Of a DNA stretch of 64,000 nucleotides, positions 1 through 11,224 are shown one piece after another. The DNA lies in the NCBI GenBank assembly GCA_029204225.1, contig CM055107.1, positions 49,953,489-50,017,488 of the forward strand, read 5' to 3'. Within the stretch, counting starts at the first letter, position 1; every line of letters starts with the position of its first letter. The DNA comes from Diphasiastrum complanatum. Lineage: Eukaryota; Streptophyta; Lycopodiopsida; Lycopodiales; Lycopodiaceae. A program made the translations under genes and the position numbers. A model generated the notes under the pieces. That model had not been told where the DNA came from. It did no database searches and worked only from the letters and a program-made list of their open reading frames with translations.

Positions 1-181
1 AGGACGAGTTGACATGCTCCAAATAGATTTCACCTCCAATAAGCTTTTCTCTCACAAAAGGTGTGCCACTTCTATGTGCTTGCTTCTTGCATGAAATATG
101 GGATTATTGGCAAGAGCTTGGGCCGAGATGTTATCACACTTGATCATTGTAGATCATCCTCCTTGATGCACTTTAGCTCCA

Positions 182-2064
182 TTAATAACCTCTTGATCCA
201 AAGCACTTATTTGGTAGTTGTAGTGAGTGCTTTGTACTCGGCCTCACATGAAGAGAGATATATAGTATCTTGCTTTTTGGAAAGCCAAGATATAAGATTG
301 CCTCCAAGAAAGATAGTGTATGCACTAATAGACTTCGATCCATCTTGTCACTTGCAAAGTCCGAATCCGAGTAGCCAATAATGGATAGATGTTCACTTTT
401 ATAGAGTAGAGCATAATCACAAGATGAAGATACATATCTTAAAATCCTCTTGGCCATCTTCCAATGATGGATCTTAGGATCTTGCATAAATTGACTCAAT
501 TTGTGCACACACAAACTTAGATCGGGCCTAGTAATTGTAAGCCAAATCAAGGAGCCTAAAAGTGTGATGTCCTCAAAGGATCTTTCATCACCGTTATTAG
601 GATCTTTTACAATTTGCTCCATTGGAGTATCTGTGCTCTTAGAATTTTCCATATGGAATTTTTTCAACATAGAGTGAGCATATCTAGATTGGCATATAAA
701 GACATGATTTTCATAAAAATCAATTTCTAGGCCTAGGATGTAATGCATCTCTCCTAGATCTTGCATTTTAAAACTCACATCCAAGTGCTAGCTTGGTTTC
801 ATCAACTAGCTTGATACAACTTCCACAAAGAATAATGTCATCAACATAAATTAGAAGAATGACAATATTACTATCAACAAACTTTAGATACATGGATCAT
901 AGTCACAAAGAGTAAATCTAGTGAGGTAAGGAAAGAATTAAGTCTTGAATACCATAATCTTGGTGCTTGCTTGAGTCCATAAAGACTTTTGAAGAGCAAG
1001 CACACTTTGAACTCATCCTTGATGAATCCTTGAGGTTGTTCCATATAGATCTACTCCTCAAGATAACCATTTAAAAAAGCATTGGATACATTTAATTGGA
1101 ACACCTTCCACTTAAAGAAACATGCAAGAGAACTAAGAATTCTTATTGTCACCATCTTTGCAATGGGTGCAAAGGTCTCCTCATTATCAAGGCCATGGAT
1201 TTGGGCAAATTCTTTGGCACATAATCTTGCTTTATACTTGTTGATGGTGCCATCTTGATTGTACTTGATCCGAAATAACCATTTGCAACCAATCACATGC
1301 TTGTTGGATGGAGGATCCACAAGCTCCCAAGTATTGTTGGTGATCAATTCATCATACTCTTGCTTCATGGCTTCATACCACTCTTGGTATTGAGTGCCTC
1401 TTGTACATTCTTTGGCTCTTCATGAGAGACATAAAAAACATAATTAGTGGAATCAAGATCCACATGTTTGCCTTTGTCAACATATGAGAGCCTCTTAGCT
1501 CGGATCCATCTCTCATGGATCTTCTTGGTGAGAAAATCCGAGCAGAGTCTTTTCAATTCTCGACCTCATCACATCATAATTGTCTTCAAAATCAATAATA
1601 GGTGATGCATCCACAAACTTCTTGATCTCAACCTCTTCAAAAGATGAATTTTGATCTTCATGAAAGACAACATCTCTACTTTTAATAACTTGAGAAGTAG
1701 AGAGTACAAAGACTCTATAGGCCTTTTTGGTGGATGAGTATCCAACCATGATCCCTTTGCAATTTGGCAAGCCAATAGCTTTGGCCTCTTTGATCATAAA
1801 GAGCATGGATTTGTAGTTGGGATGTCCCAACCTCCTATGCCATAATTCCTCCATAGAGAGCTTGTTCACAAGAGCAACATTACAAGAATTCACATATTCA
1901 TTTGGATCTAGTTTATAGATGCCTCCAAATCTAGATCCTAATGCAAGTATCTCATCATTCTTCTTGATAGTACAAGTATCAACTTTGAATTTTACATCAA
2001 GACCATTATCAAGAAATTGGCCAACACTAATGAGATTCTTAGTAAGCTTAGGCACATAAAGCAC
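182..2064 (-). pseudogene. copia-1 pol remnant: pre-integrase, RT and RNase H, integrase core deleted
   Basis: The piece at 2064-1513 starts as a pre-integrase domain (MLYVPKLTKNLISVGQFLDN; later LWHRRLGHPN), then passes directly to the post-integrase motif MVGYSSTKKAYRV, so the catalytic DDE core is gone without loss of frame. 1368-1051 is the RT N-terminus (GCKWLFRIKYNQDG; KARLCAKEF; NAFLNG). The RT active site YVDD is readable near 838-850 outside any long frame. 784-182 holds the RT end and connection (MQDLGEMHYILGLEID; TDTPME; RPDLSLCVHKLSQFM) and the start of RNase H (YSDSDFASD). Inactive. Confidence 0.88.
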
Positions 2065-2115
2065 TTTAGAAAGAGAAAAAACTTTAGAGGATGCAGACTT
2101 TAAGGGAATGTTTCC

Positions 2116-3194
2116 CTATGCCTTCGGTAGGACATTCAAAATCATTTGCAGTGTATATTGATTTCTTGACTCCATCATAAGATGCAATAGAAGAGAAAGA
2201 ATCCTTGGAGCTACACATAGTGAAGAAGCTCCACTATCAATATACCACAACCCGTCCTTCTTGAAAGAATTGGATGAGAAGCTAGAGACCATAAGAGATC
2301 CTCTCCATTCACTTGCAATAGTGTCTTCCCTATCATTGGTGATGTTGGCTTGCTTGATGTTGATTCTTCTTCTTGAAGAAATTGGTGGCATAATGGCCTT
2401 TATTGCCACAATAAAAGCACTTGATCTTCTTCTTCTTGAGCTTGGATGATGAAGCATTAGAGGAATCATCTTCTCCTCATCTTTGTCTTTGGATTTGGCT
2501 TTGTTCTTGCTTGAGGATTGTTGAAATTGGTTCTTGCTCCTCCCTTTGTGCTTGTCCTTGGCAAAGAGGGCTTTGCCATCATTATGAGTGAGAGAAAGCC
2601 TGTCCATCCTCAAGAGCTTCTACTCTTGTCTTGATTCTTCATAAATTAGCACACTTTGGAGAGCCTCCAAACTTGGTAGCTCCTCCTTAATGACATAGGA
2701 TTGGACAAGGTTATCAAATCACTTCTCAAGCCATTGAGAATGACTTAGACTAGCTCATTTTGATTAATGGAATCACCGATGCAAGCAAGCTCTCTATGAA
2801 TATCTTTTACTCTCAAAACATAACTAGATGCACTCTCATCACTCTTTTGGCTACTTTGAAAGATTTGATTTCTAAGGAGTGATGAGCCTAGAGGTGTTCC
2901 TAGCCTCATAGATAGTCTTGAGGCAATCCCAAGCTTCTTTGGTTGTTGTACAAGTACCTATCTCCCTCAATATCTCATTAGAGACATTCATCTTAATGTA
3001 GTGGAGAGCCCATCCTAGATCTCTTTTTGTATTTTTGAAACCTCTTGAAGAACTTGTGGTTCTTCTTCAAGCCCAACAACTATGTCCATCACATCTTGAA
3101 GATCAAGATGGACTCATCTCATCTTCCAGATTGAATAGTTTGAAGTGGACAATCTTTCACTTGGTTCCAACAAAGATAAACTCATTGAAGCCAT
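2116..3194 (-). pseudogene. copia-1 gag and aspartic protease remnant
   Basis: The ATG at 3194 opens a copia-type gag N-terminus (MASMSLSLLEPSERLSTSNY), which reads S-N-Y-S-I-W-K like the conserved gag start of this superfamily. Later pieces lie in shifting frames: a stretch resembling IFQSSQ..SASSYVLRVK and ILNGL near 2890-2740, then lysine-rich linker, then the protease motif WYIDSGAS near 2230. The DSG triad is present. Gag would form the capsid particle and protease would cut the polyprotein. Frameshifts and stops exclude expression. This gag resembles the gag of the 18685-24239 element. Confidence 0.8.
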
Positions 3195-3944
3195 TTGAAG
3201 TGAAGAAAAACTCAAGTGATGAACAATAAATGTTGCTACAGACTCTCAATAAGATACCAATAATGAAGTACTATCTCCTCCTATGAAATATCTTGCAACT
3301 ATTTGTGAATTGATTCTCACTAGCTACTCAAATCTCTTTAAAACAAGATCTATTTTCATATCAAATGATGGATTATAGACAAAGTTAGGCATCATTTACT
3401 CTTAGCATGTGTGAAATACACTAAGTAACCAAATTTGACTCAAACTCATTGATATTGCATGAAACAAATTGGCTATGATCTCAAAACAATGTCTAGATCA
3501 CTTATAGATGAGATCTGGTTACCATACAACTGTCAACAGTGATCTAACAGCCAATCTCTTGACCAAACCAAATGTGTCCACCCCAGGTCTAGGTGCCCTA
3601 CCTAAACCCTCTTCAAAATCTTATAACTTCTGATTGGCACAACCAAATGGAATGAAATTGATTGCATCAGAAACTAGACAACAATAGCTTTAAACAAGCT
3701 ATTAAGCAAGATAAATGGATCAAGCACAAGAGAGAACTTCCAAACTGAAATTGGATGTTTCTCACACGTGTCTGAGCACTTGATTCCGTTATAGTACCAG
3801 GTCAGACCCAATCAATGTCCTTTTGATCTCTTTTGATCCAAGATTGAGCAAGATAGCTAGGAAAATGGGCCTTGACAATTTCCAGCTCAAGATTGATGAA
3901 AATTTTTCACTTAGATGGATCAAAATGCATGGTAACCTTAGGTA

Positions 3945-3957
3945 GGCTCTGATACCA
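3945..3957 (-). other. Primer binding site of copia-1 (initiator tRNA-Met)
   Basis: On the minus strand this reads TGGTATCAGAGCC, the standard complement of plant initiator tRNA-Met used by copia elements. It directly abuts the LTR edge at 3958 (TGTTGG on the plus strand, i.e. CCAACA ending the LTR on the minus strand). It fixes the orientation and one exact LTR boundary. Confidence 0.9.
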
Positions 3958-4652
3958 TGTTGGTTTTGTTGGCTGTCTTTTGCTTTTTATCGAGCTAGTT
4001 TTTGGCTTGAATATGTGGAAAGCAAGAAAAGAAGCACAAACAAAGACTAATCACTAGTTGTGAGTGTTGGTGGATTTTTATAGGATTTGCATGAGGTTTT
4101 TATTGGATTTATAGGTTTATGCTGTATTTTTTGGCAAACTGATTGTGATTTGCAGGATTTGTGTGAGCCAGTAAGGCCATTCTTTGAATGGTATGGATTA
4201 CAGGAAGGCCTATCCTGTGGTTAAGGAAAGACAATCTGCACATCTGAGAGTTTGGGAAAATTTGGGCAGCATCTACCCTATTTTCCAGCCATAAGAAATC
4301 TGGTGTTTGTAAATCTGTAAAAGATTCTTGCTTATGCATTTGTGGAAACAATGTAAGGCTAAGCAAACTGTAAAAGCACCCTAGAATATCTGTATCCTGC
4401 CAAAAAAATAGCAGAAGAAGAGCATTTGCTTCAAGAAGAAACTAAACAAAGGTAAGCTTCAGTTTTTCTTGGTTCTGGAAGAAGATCAGATTGAGACAAA
4501 TTCTGAGACCATCTGTTGAGGTATTGGGCCTATCCATGTCATGGAAAGAAAAAAATCATCAATATGGTTTCAGTCTCTGAGAAAAGGAATTGAGCCTCCA
4601 TAAACGCGGCCAGTGGGCACGCCCTCCATCCACCTGAAGCCTGCATACAACA
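3958..4652 (-). repeat. 5' LTR of copia-1, outer end tentative
   Basis: The inner end (3958) is secure because it abuts the primer binding site. The outer end is a guess: CAACA at 4648-4652 would give TGTTG...CCAACA terminal dinucleotides on the minus strand and a length near 695 bp, but no second LTR is in the window to compare. The plus-strand CT-rich run near 4690-4745 lies just outside. Confidence 0.4.
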
Positions 4653-7600
4653 CAAGATTGAAAAGTGTGAAAGCGAGCCTGGCAAGCTCTTTTTCAGCCG
4701 CCATCTCCCTCTCTCTCGGGTCCCTCTCTCTCTCGGCCCTTCTCGCGACAAGCAGGTGCCCAAGATCTCTCTTTTGGAGGGAAAGGTGAAAGCGCCGGGG
4801 GCGTGGGGGGGTTGGTGGGTAAAGTCTTAGTTAACTTTTAGTTAACTATCTGTGTTTGCATGTTGGTATTTAGAGGGAGGGGCTGGTGTCAATATGTATG
4901 GTCTTTTCAAAGCTTCTAATAGTCATTATAGACTATAAATTTGTAAATGCAGTTAAGGTACTTGTGAAATCGTAATGGCTTAAAATCAGTGTGAATTAGA
5001 TTTCGATGCATATAGTGGTTTTTTAGCAAATTTGTTGCACTATCCATTTTGCAAATGCTCATTGGTAATAAATGCTACAAGCACTCTTTGGTCTAATAAA
5101 AACTACGTTTTTTTTGGACAATGCTCTGTTTAAAAATTTGTACCCCGTAATGAGTTCAACGAACGTAAATTTTTTTATAATTTTTCGGTTTTCAAATAAA
5201 TGGAGTGAAATTCTTGTTGGGGGTGGCAAATATAAATTCGCCCGACATCACTCAACAGTGATGGCCCCCTAAGTGGGAAACGCATGGTTACAATTTTGGC
5301 CACGGTGTGTTTCAAATTTCAACTAGGCACCAAACAGAATAAACTAAATGCAAAATCTATTTCAATCGATAATTAGCCAATAGGATTTACAGCTTGGCTT
5401 AAAAAACGAAAAAATTTTTGGTGAGTAAAGCCCGGAAGTTGTTACTAACTGGATAAATCGTTGGCCAAGCTAATTTAGCTTATGCAACATCCCAGAATAA
5501 AAAAAGTAAATTTCATCGAGCTTTCTGCTTTGGGTAAGGCCCCTCCTCGTGGTGGAGGATGCAACCCATAGAAGTATGATTGGGCTGAATTCCTGGTGGA
5601 ATTCCGTAAGGCTTTTTCACAATTGACAAATTAGATTCGCTTTGATTAATTGCAATGGGTAACCGAGAATGTGAATTCTTGGATTTTTTGGCCAAGGTGT
5701 CATTTTTTCAAAATCATGCACGGCCAGAAGGACCCCAAAAGCCTAAGATGGAAACTGAAATGGAACAAAAAAGCTGTTTCTTGATGTGCTGAAGCCCTGG
5801 GGTACCAACACTATTTGTTAAGGACAAGAAATAGCGGTTCATTCTTTCCATTTCTAAATCTGTCACTATTAGCCTTATGGTGACCGTAAAGATTGTAAAC
5901 AGGGGCAAAAGAATGTTTGTTTGAGTGAAGTTGAAATTTTTTTATGAATTCCCAAGAACTTCATATACTTGTATTATTTTTTTAGACACTTTCATCGAAG
6001 TGGAGGCCCCTTTGTGGCGGAAGAAACCTGTGGTATGGGACGCAGGCTATTCCAAAATGAAGATCTAGACCTAACTGGATTAGTTGACCATAGTAAGGCC
6101 GTTAAACCTTAGTGATGCCAAAAAGTATCGGTCATAAAACGGGTGTTTTGTCGGAAATTTGAGATATTGGTCATGACCCCTTTCTGGATATCTCAAATTT
6201 ACAAAACCGGAAATCCGACAAGCTATTTCTTTATAAAAGATATACTGGTGAATTTCTTAACACATTTATTAACCCAAAAATTTGTGATTCTTTGGAAGGT
6301 AATACTGATTACCCGTTGACCATGGACGATGTCACAGGAAATGGTTAATGAAACCATTTTCTAAACTTATTTTCTCTACTTAAAATATTCAAGAAATCCT
6401 TTTCTGATTTACGGGGTCAATTCTCAAGCTTGTTAATAACGAAGATATTTTGTTAAAGTCATTGTGTTGGGACATCATTGGAATTTACTTACAATGATGC
6501 AACACTTCTTTTGGCTTTCAAGATTTTCTCGGATCTCTTCTTAGACTCTTCTCCTAGGCAAATCTTGATTGATCTGCACCCCTTAGAAACTCGTGTGGTT
6601 TCCTGTTAAAAAGAGGGAGAAGTAGGAAGAGAAGAGAATCATCAAGGAGAAGCATCTGTTAGAGAATCCAAGAGGAATATGTTATAGATGACGAACCTAT
6701 TTTAGAAATCAGAAACGATAGGATATTCAGATATTATAGAAATCCTTTAAGGATTATAGTAGACTTCTGGTTTAAAGATTTAAGAAGGGGAAATTTTTTG
6801 AAAGTACTCTTGCAATAGAAAAGTGGCTGGTAACAAGTCCGATTGATTTGTGTCAGAACTTGGTAATTCTATTGCAAGATGGGGGTTGTTGAACCCTATT
6901 CCTTGCTGAAAATAGTCAGCTTGATCTTAGTATGGACTGAGATCCGTGGGTTGATGCAAGGAAGGAAATTCATGCTTACAATATATTCTTTTGAGTGAAT
7001 CTCCAGTTGAGATTTTGGATGTGAAATAGCACTCTTTGAGAAATATTCTCTCTTAGAGGATAACCAAGTTATAGGATTCTTGGTTTTGAAAGTGTTGTGT
7101 ACATATCTGGAGTTATCTGTAGAGATATGCTATGTGGTGAATCTTTGTAGAATCATTAAAACCTTTGGTACAAACTTATAATCCTGTGGATCTACAGAGT
7201 ATTCCGTGAACTAAGTTTATTTGCATGCATAAACTAGTTGTTGGTACATAGGCATATTGATGAGAATTGTGTTTAAGACAATTTCTCGCTGGGTTATAGT
7301 AATTTCTCATTGAGAATTGCTTATTGATCTAGAATTGATTTAGAATCAGGTTAAATGTGGTGTTTTGGTACCACACCGAGACATTTAAATATTTTCTAAA
7401 TCCGATACAACTAATCGAGTCAGAAGTGTTACTTCTGAGCTAGTTGTGGAAAATCAACAATAGAAATCTTATTTATGATATTATTATTGAAATGTATTGC
7501 TTATAAGTCACAACATTTATGAATCATTTTGGATTCATTTACAGATGGGTGTGCATACAATACCTGAAAACTTTTGGACTTATCTCTTCTTGTCCGGAAA

Positions 7601-7984
7601 GGATGTAATGCTATCCCGAAAGACTCAGGAGAGTTGGATAGTTATTTGCCAAAAGTTAGAACTTCTCGTAATGAGGTTTTGGTAAATCTTAAGTCATTCT
7701 AGATTAAAACTTAAGAGGAAAACCTAGACGTATTCTAGATTAAGACCCTAACTTCGGAATGACACTTTGTGCCATGTCTAAAATAAGGGCATTTTTTAGA
7801 TTACAATCCTTATATTGGCACTGTGTGTGAGTTGTGAAAGTCTGGAACTTTTCACATGGAAAGGACTTTCAGGAACAACTCATGTGTCTTTTAAGAATTG
7901 TAATGTACTCTCATGATGTACTCTTATGATATGGTATGGTTTTGGGAATCTGGAGAGTTGGGATTGTTGAATCTTAACTCAGAT
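4653..7984. other. No recognised gene
   Basis: AT-rich sequence with only short open frames and no family I recognise. It includes a CT-rich run (about 4690-4745) and an imperfect hairpin at 6150-6216 (arms AAATTTGAGATAT and ATATCTCAAATTT). The stretch from about 6400 leads without a visible boundary into the gypsy integrase remnant, so part of it may be decayed gypsy sequence. Confidence 0.5.
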
Positions 7985-8912
7985 TCTAGGATATACCTAA
8001 TCCATAAGAAAGGATTGTGATTGGTAGATTACCCCGAATAAATAAACAAGATAGTGGAATTTTTGGTAATGACTAGCCATCTTACCACATCGACTATTTT
8101 TATTTGGGTAAAGACCACGTAATTATTTGAGTATCTGTTTTGGCTTTACGGATTACCAAAGTGGCATTATGAACATTTGTGATTCGAAGTTTGCTGGTCA
8201 TTTTTGGTCGGCCATATTTGCTAGACTAGAGATGACTCTGAACTTAAAGTTCTTCTAATCATTGGTAGTTACCTTCTTTTATTGAGTGTAGGATAAGAAT
8301 TCGATGAATTATGATTGACAAATCATAGTTCAGATTCTAGTTATACTTGATCGGTTAAAAGAAGGATTACCTACAAGATCAGAAGATCAGTTAGATATCT
8401 ATTCATATTTTCTCCTCAAAGAGGTAAGCACCTTGATGGAGATTGGGTTATAGTAAGTATTTGGCTACCGGTTATAGTCCGTGCATGCTTACATATAGTT
8501 TTAAACCTATATCACCCATTGCGGTAAAGACTCAGGCATTCTAGTTTTAGAAAGTAGCGGCTTTCCTACATGATATGCAGGAAATGCTACGAATTGCATG
8601 TGAGAATGTCTAGTGTACCCAGGATGGGTACCGTCATTATGCAAGTCTAAAAAGATCACCAAGAGACTTCCAAGTGGGGGACTGGGTATTTTTTGAGATT
8701 CTTGATGGATTCAAGTGTAATGTGTACTAGCTAGCATTACTAATTGTCCCCTAGATATAGAGGACCGTTTAAGATCTTGAAAAAGATCGGATTCTTAGCT
8801 TACCAATCAGAACTCCTGGATGGATCTCAAGTGTATCAGAGTCTACATGAAGGAGAGCATCTTAGATCTGGAGATCGATTGGACCTGTTGGATGAATCAT
8901 CGAGTGTGTCTA
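7985..8912 (+). pseudogene. Ty3/gypsy integrase C-terminal remnant
   Basis: Reading across frames gives, in order, a start like GRLPRINKQDSGIFGND (compare gypsy integrase GLPRT..DSIWVIVD), SYHxDYFYLGKD, LYGLP, NICDSKFAGHFWS, and near 8640-8790 the very typical SPRDFQVGDWVFF followed by RGPFKILKKIGFLAYQ. These are the catalytic core and the GPY/F-type C-terminal tail that guide element DNA into the genome. Frames change several times and stops are frequent, so it is a dead fragment. RT is not seen upstream. The CACTA remnant C begins at its downstream edge. Confidence 0.75.
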
Positions 8913-9946
8913 GGTTATGACATTGCAATCATCAAACGATATTACGAGGATCCCTTACGATGGTCCAGCGTGGAAGCATGTGGATGGTACTTGGCATGAG
9001 TTTAGGGATGAGCCTCGCCATTTGCTTTTGGGGTTGGCGATGGATGGTGTGAATCCATCGGATTGCGGTCCACATCATGGTCCACTTGACCGATTTTCCT
9101 TGTTAATTACAACATTCTCCCATGGCTAACTATCAAGAAGGGGCACCTAATGCTTGCCCTTCTTATCATGGGAAAATGCAAGGCCAAAAGTATGGTTGTG
9201 TATGTGGCTCCCATGGCAGATGACCTGAAGATTCTATGGCAAGGAGTTCAAGTGACGGATATATCAAGACCACACACACAAAGAGATTTTTTGGTAAAGG
9301 GGATCCTGATGTGGATGATGCATGACTTTCTTGGATATGGGGAATGTTTCGGTAATATATTGTTGCTATTGGTTTGATTGATGGTATCAAATCTAATGTG
9401 TATTCACAAATTTTCTTTCGATTCGAACATTACAATCACAATGAACTCGGTTGTTTTGTTTCAATGTAGGGCTCCAAACTAGTGGCTACAATGCATGCCC
9501 CGTTTGTGGCGAGTATTCGCAAGCACGTCACTCACAATCTCCATGAAAGATGGTCTATGAGGGCCACACTCGATGTCTTCCACCCGATCGTTGTTGGTCA
9601 ATGTCCCCAATCTCAATTAAATGTGTGTGTTTGTTTGTTAATATTGGCGGCAAGTGATTTGGAGATCCAATCAAGATCTAGGATGACTCCCTCCTGGCAT
9701 GAAGAGGTTATCAATATTTTATGAACTTCCATATTGGGGGGAATTGTTGATGAACCATCTTTTAAACCCGAGGCAAATATTCAAGAATGTGATGTTAAGC
9801 TATTTGTACATGTAATTTTCTACATGTTTGTTATATCTCTAACACATTTTGTTCTTTCTCGTTCAGTACAAAAAGACAATGCATTGTGGATGCATGGATG
9901 ACACTTTCGTATGGAATGTATTGAGAAAAATATAAACACCTATTAT
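8890..9946 (+). pseudogene. CACTA element C: tnp2 transposase remnant, 5' part
   Basis: The frame at 8917-9129 contains GPAWKHVDGTWHEF, EPRHLLLGLAMDGVNP, and the next one (9150-9377) LALLIMGKCKAKSMVVYVAP, LKILWQGV and ILMWMMHDFLGYGECFG, the central tnp2 (Transposase_21) signature. An intron-like gap ends in CAATGTAG near 9470, followed by LQTSGYNACPVCGEYSQARH and later FYELPYWGELLMNHLLNP. Frameshifts and stops make it a pseudogene. It stops where transposon A is inserted at 9950 and appears to resume at 15129. A DUF4218 region is not seen in either half, so an earlier internal deletion is likely. Confidence 0.85.
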
Positions 9947-9960
9947 TGTCACAACAACAA
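9947..9960 (+). repeat. Left target duplication (TGT) and terminal inverted repeat of transposon A
   Basis: TGT at 9947-9949, then CACAACAACAA at 9950-9960. Comparing the first 30 bp with the reverse complement of the right end gives 11 perfect positions, then an imperfect continuation including a shared TTTGCCA. Confidence 0.9.
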
Positions 9961-10019
9961 GTAACTGCCTTTTGCCATGGAAATTTTCCACGCCATGCAA
10001 TGCGTTAGTCAATTTCGGT

Positions 10020-10310
10020 GAAATATTGAGGTTTGTGGCAGAGCCACACGTGGCTCTGCCACAAAAAAACCTCCAGCAACACCGCAGAGCCAGAAATTTG
10101 GGGCCGTGGTCCCACATTTTTTCAAAAATAAGTCGGCATGGCTAAACCACGCGTGGCTTTGCCACGCTCTCATTTCTGGCCGACTCCCTACCAGCCGTTC
10201 ACTCCCCATATGTCGGTAATTTCAACAAAAAAAAAATAGGCATGGCAGTGCCACGCGTGGCACTACCATGCCATAATTTTGATTTGCCATGCGTGGCAAA
10301 TTATTTAAGT
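10020..10310. repeat. Left subterminal palindrome cluster of transposon A
   Basis: Repeated short palindromes built around CCACGCGTGG and TGCCACGCGTGGCA. The best one spans 10034-10063, two perfect 14-bp arms around a 2-bp centre. Others are near 10149-10165, 10236-10272 and 10284-10303. CACTA transposases bind short motifs repeated in both orientations in subterminal regions; this cluster sits where such sites are expected. Confidence 0.8.
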
Positions 10311-11220
10311 ATTTCCATTTTTTTTAAAAGTGAATGAATTTGAAGTACCTAACTATGTTAAATTGAAAATTCGCGTGAAGTAGTTATTGAACAATCTAAA
10401 ATGATAATGGAAAATTAAGTCATTTGTCACATCAAATTTGAGATTTATTGTGTGATAGGGGGATTGAATTCAAACAATCCAAATGTACTAAACACGATAT
10501 TGGTCAATTTTGGTGAGTTATTTTTAAAGCTCATAAGCTTGGCATTAGTTGAATTATGAGCAGCCATAGGGAGCATGAAATTGAAGTTATTTGAACGTAC
10601 TAAACACAAGATTACTCTAAGTTGATCAATCTAATAACAATGCAAATCTCGATCTAATCATATATATATAGCCTTTGGTTGAATCAATGTGCTGATTGCA
10701 ATATATAGAGGGCCAATAAAGACAAAGTGTCAGTGCCAATGTTATAAGGATGATGTAAAAAACCTTAATAGCATAAATAAAGTCCATGATCAAAAAATTC
10801 ATTGATATTCTCATAGTTTAAATTTTTGATATCAATTCAAACGTTAGTCTTCGAAATTGTTTTATCATTAAAAAAATAAAAAACATGAGAACCTTAGTCA
10901 AATTGGTAAGCTCGATTAAAGCCATGAGTTTTTATATCTGTACCTGGAGTGTACTGAGCCAGCAATACCAACTTCTTGAACCAAGTGCACCAATAGATGC
11001 ACTTGTATGTCTAAAATAGAAGTCAGAAAATCCCTCTCAAACATACATACAGCCTCCACCATGTTCTTCATTTTTTTTTTGCATGTCCGGCTCGCGAATT
11101 TCCTTGTTGCATATCCATCTACATCATGTATATAATATATGTTTTATTTTGTCATTTGTTGTTATTGCAAATGAATCCATCTAAAAAAAAACAAATAACA
11201 TAAAGATCTATAAATACCTC
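10311..11220. other. Internal AT-rich stretch of transposon A, no gene seen
   Basis: Lies between the left palindrome cluster and the 3' end of the minus-strand tnp2 remnant. DUF4218 and DUF4216 domains would be expected here for a full tnp2 gene read leftwards, but neither is readable, so the 3' half of the gene has been lost or decayed beyond recognition. Confidence 0.6.
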
Positions 11221-11224
11221 ACAA

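Larger units (their letters stand above)
1..3957 (-). mobile_element. Ty1/copia retrotransposon remnant (copia-1), 3' part cut by window edge
   Basis: Read on the minus strand the order is primer binding site (3957-3945), leader, gag from an ATG at 3194, zinc-knuckle and protease region, pre-integrase domain, RT and RNase H, leaving the window at position 1. This gag-PR-IN-RT-RH order is that of Ty1/copia. Many frameshifts and stops show an old, inactive copy, and most of the integrase core is missing. The 5' LTR starts at 3958. The 3' LTR lies outside the window. Confidence 0.9.

Noticed and set aside
10895-10960. Short stretch resembling a pol III A box (CTTAGTCAAATTGGTAAG)
   Set aside because: No B box (GGTTCGANNCC) at the right distance and no cloverleaf could be drawn, so neither a tRNA nor a SINE can be claimed.
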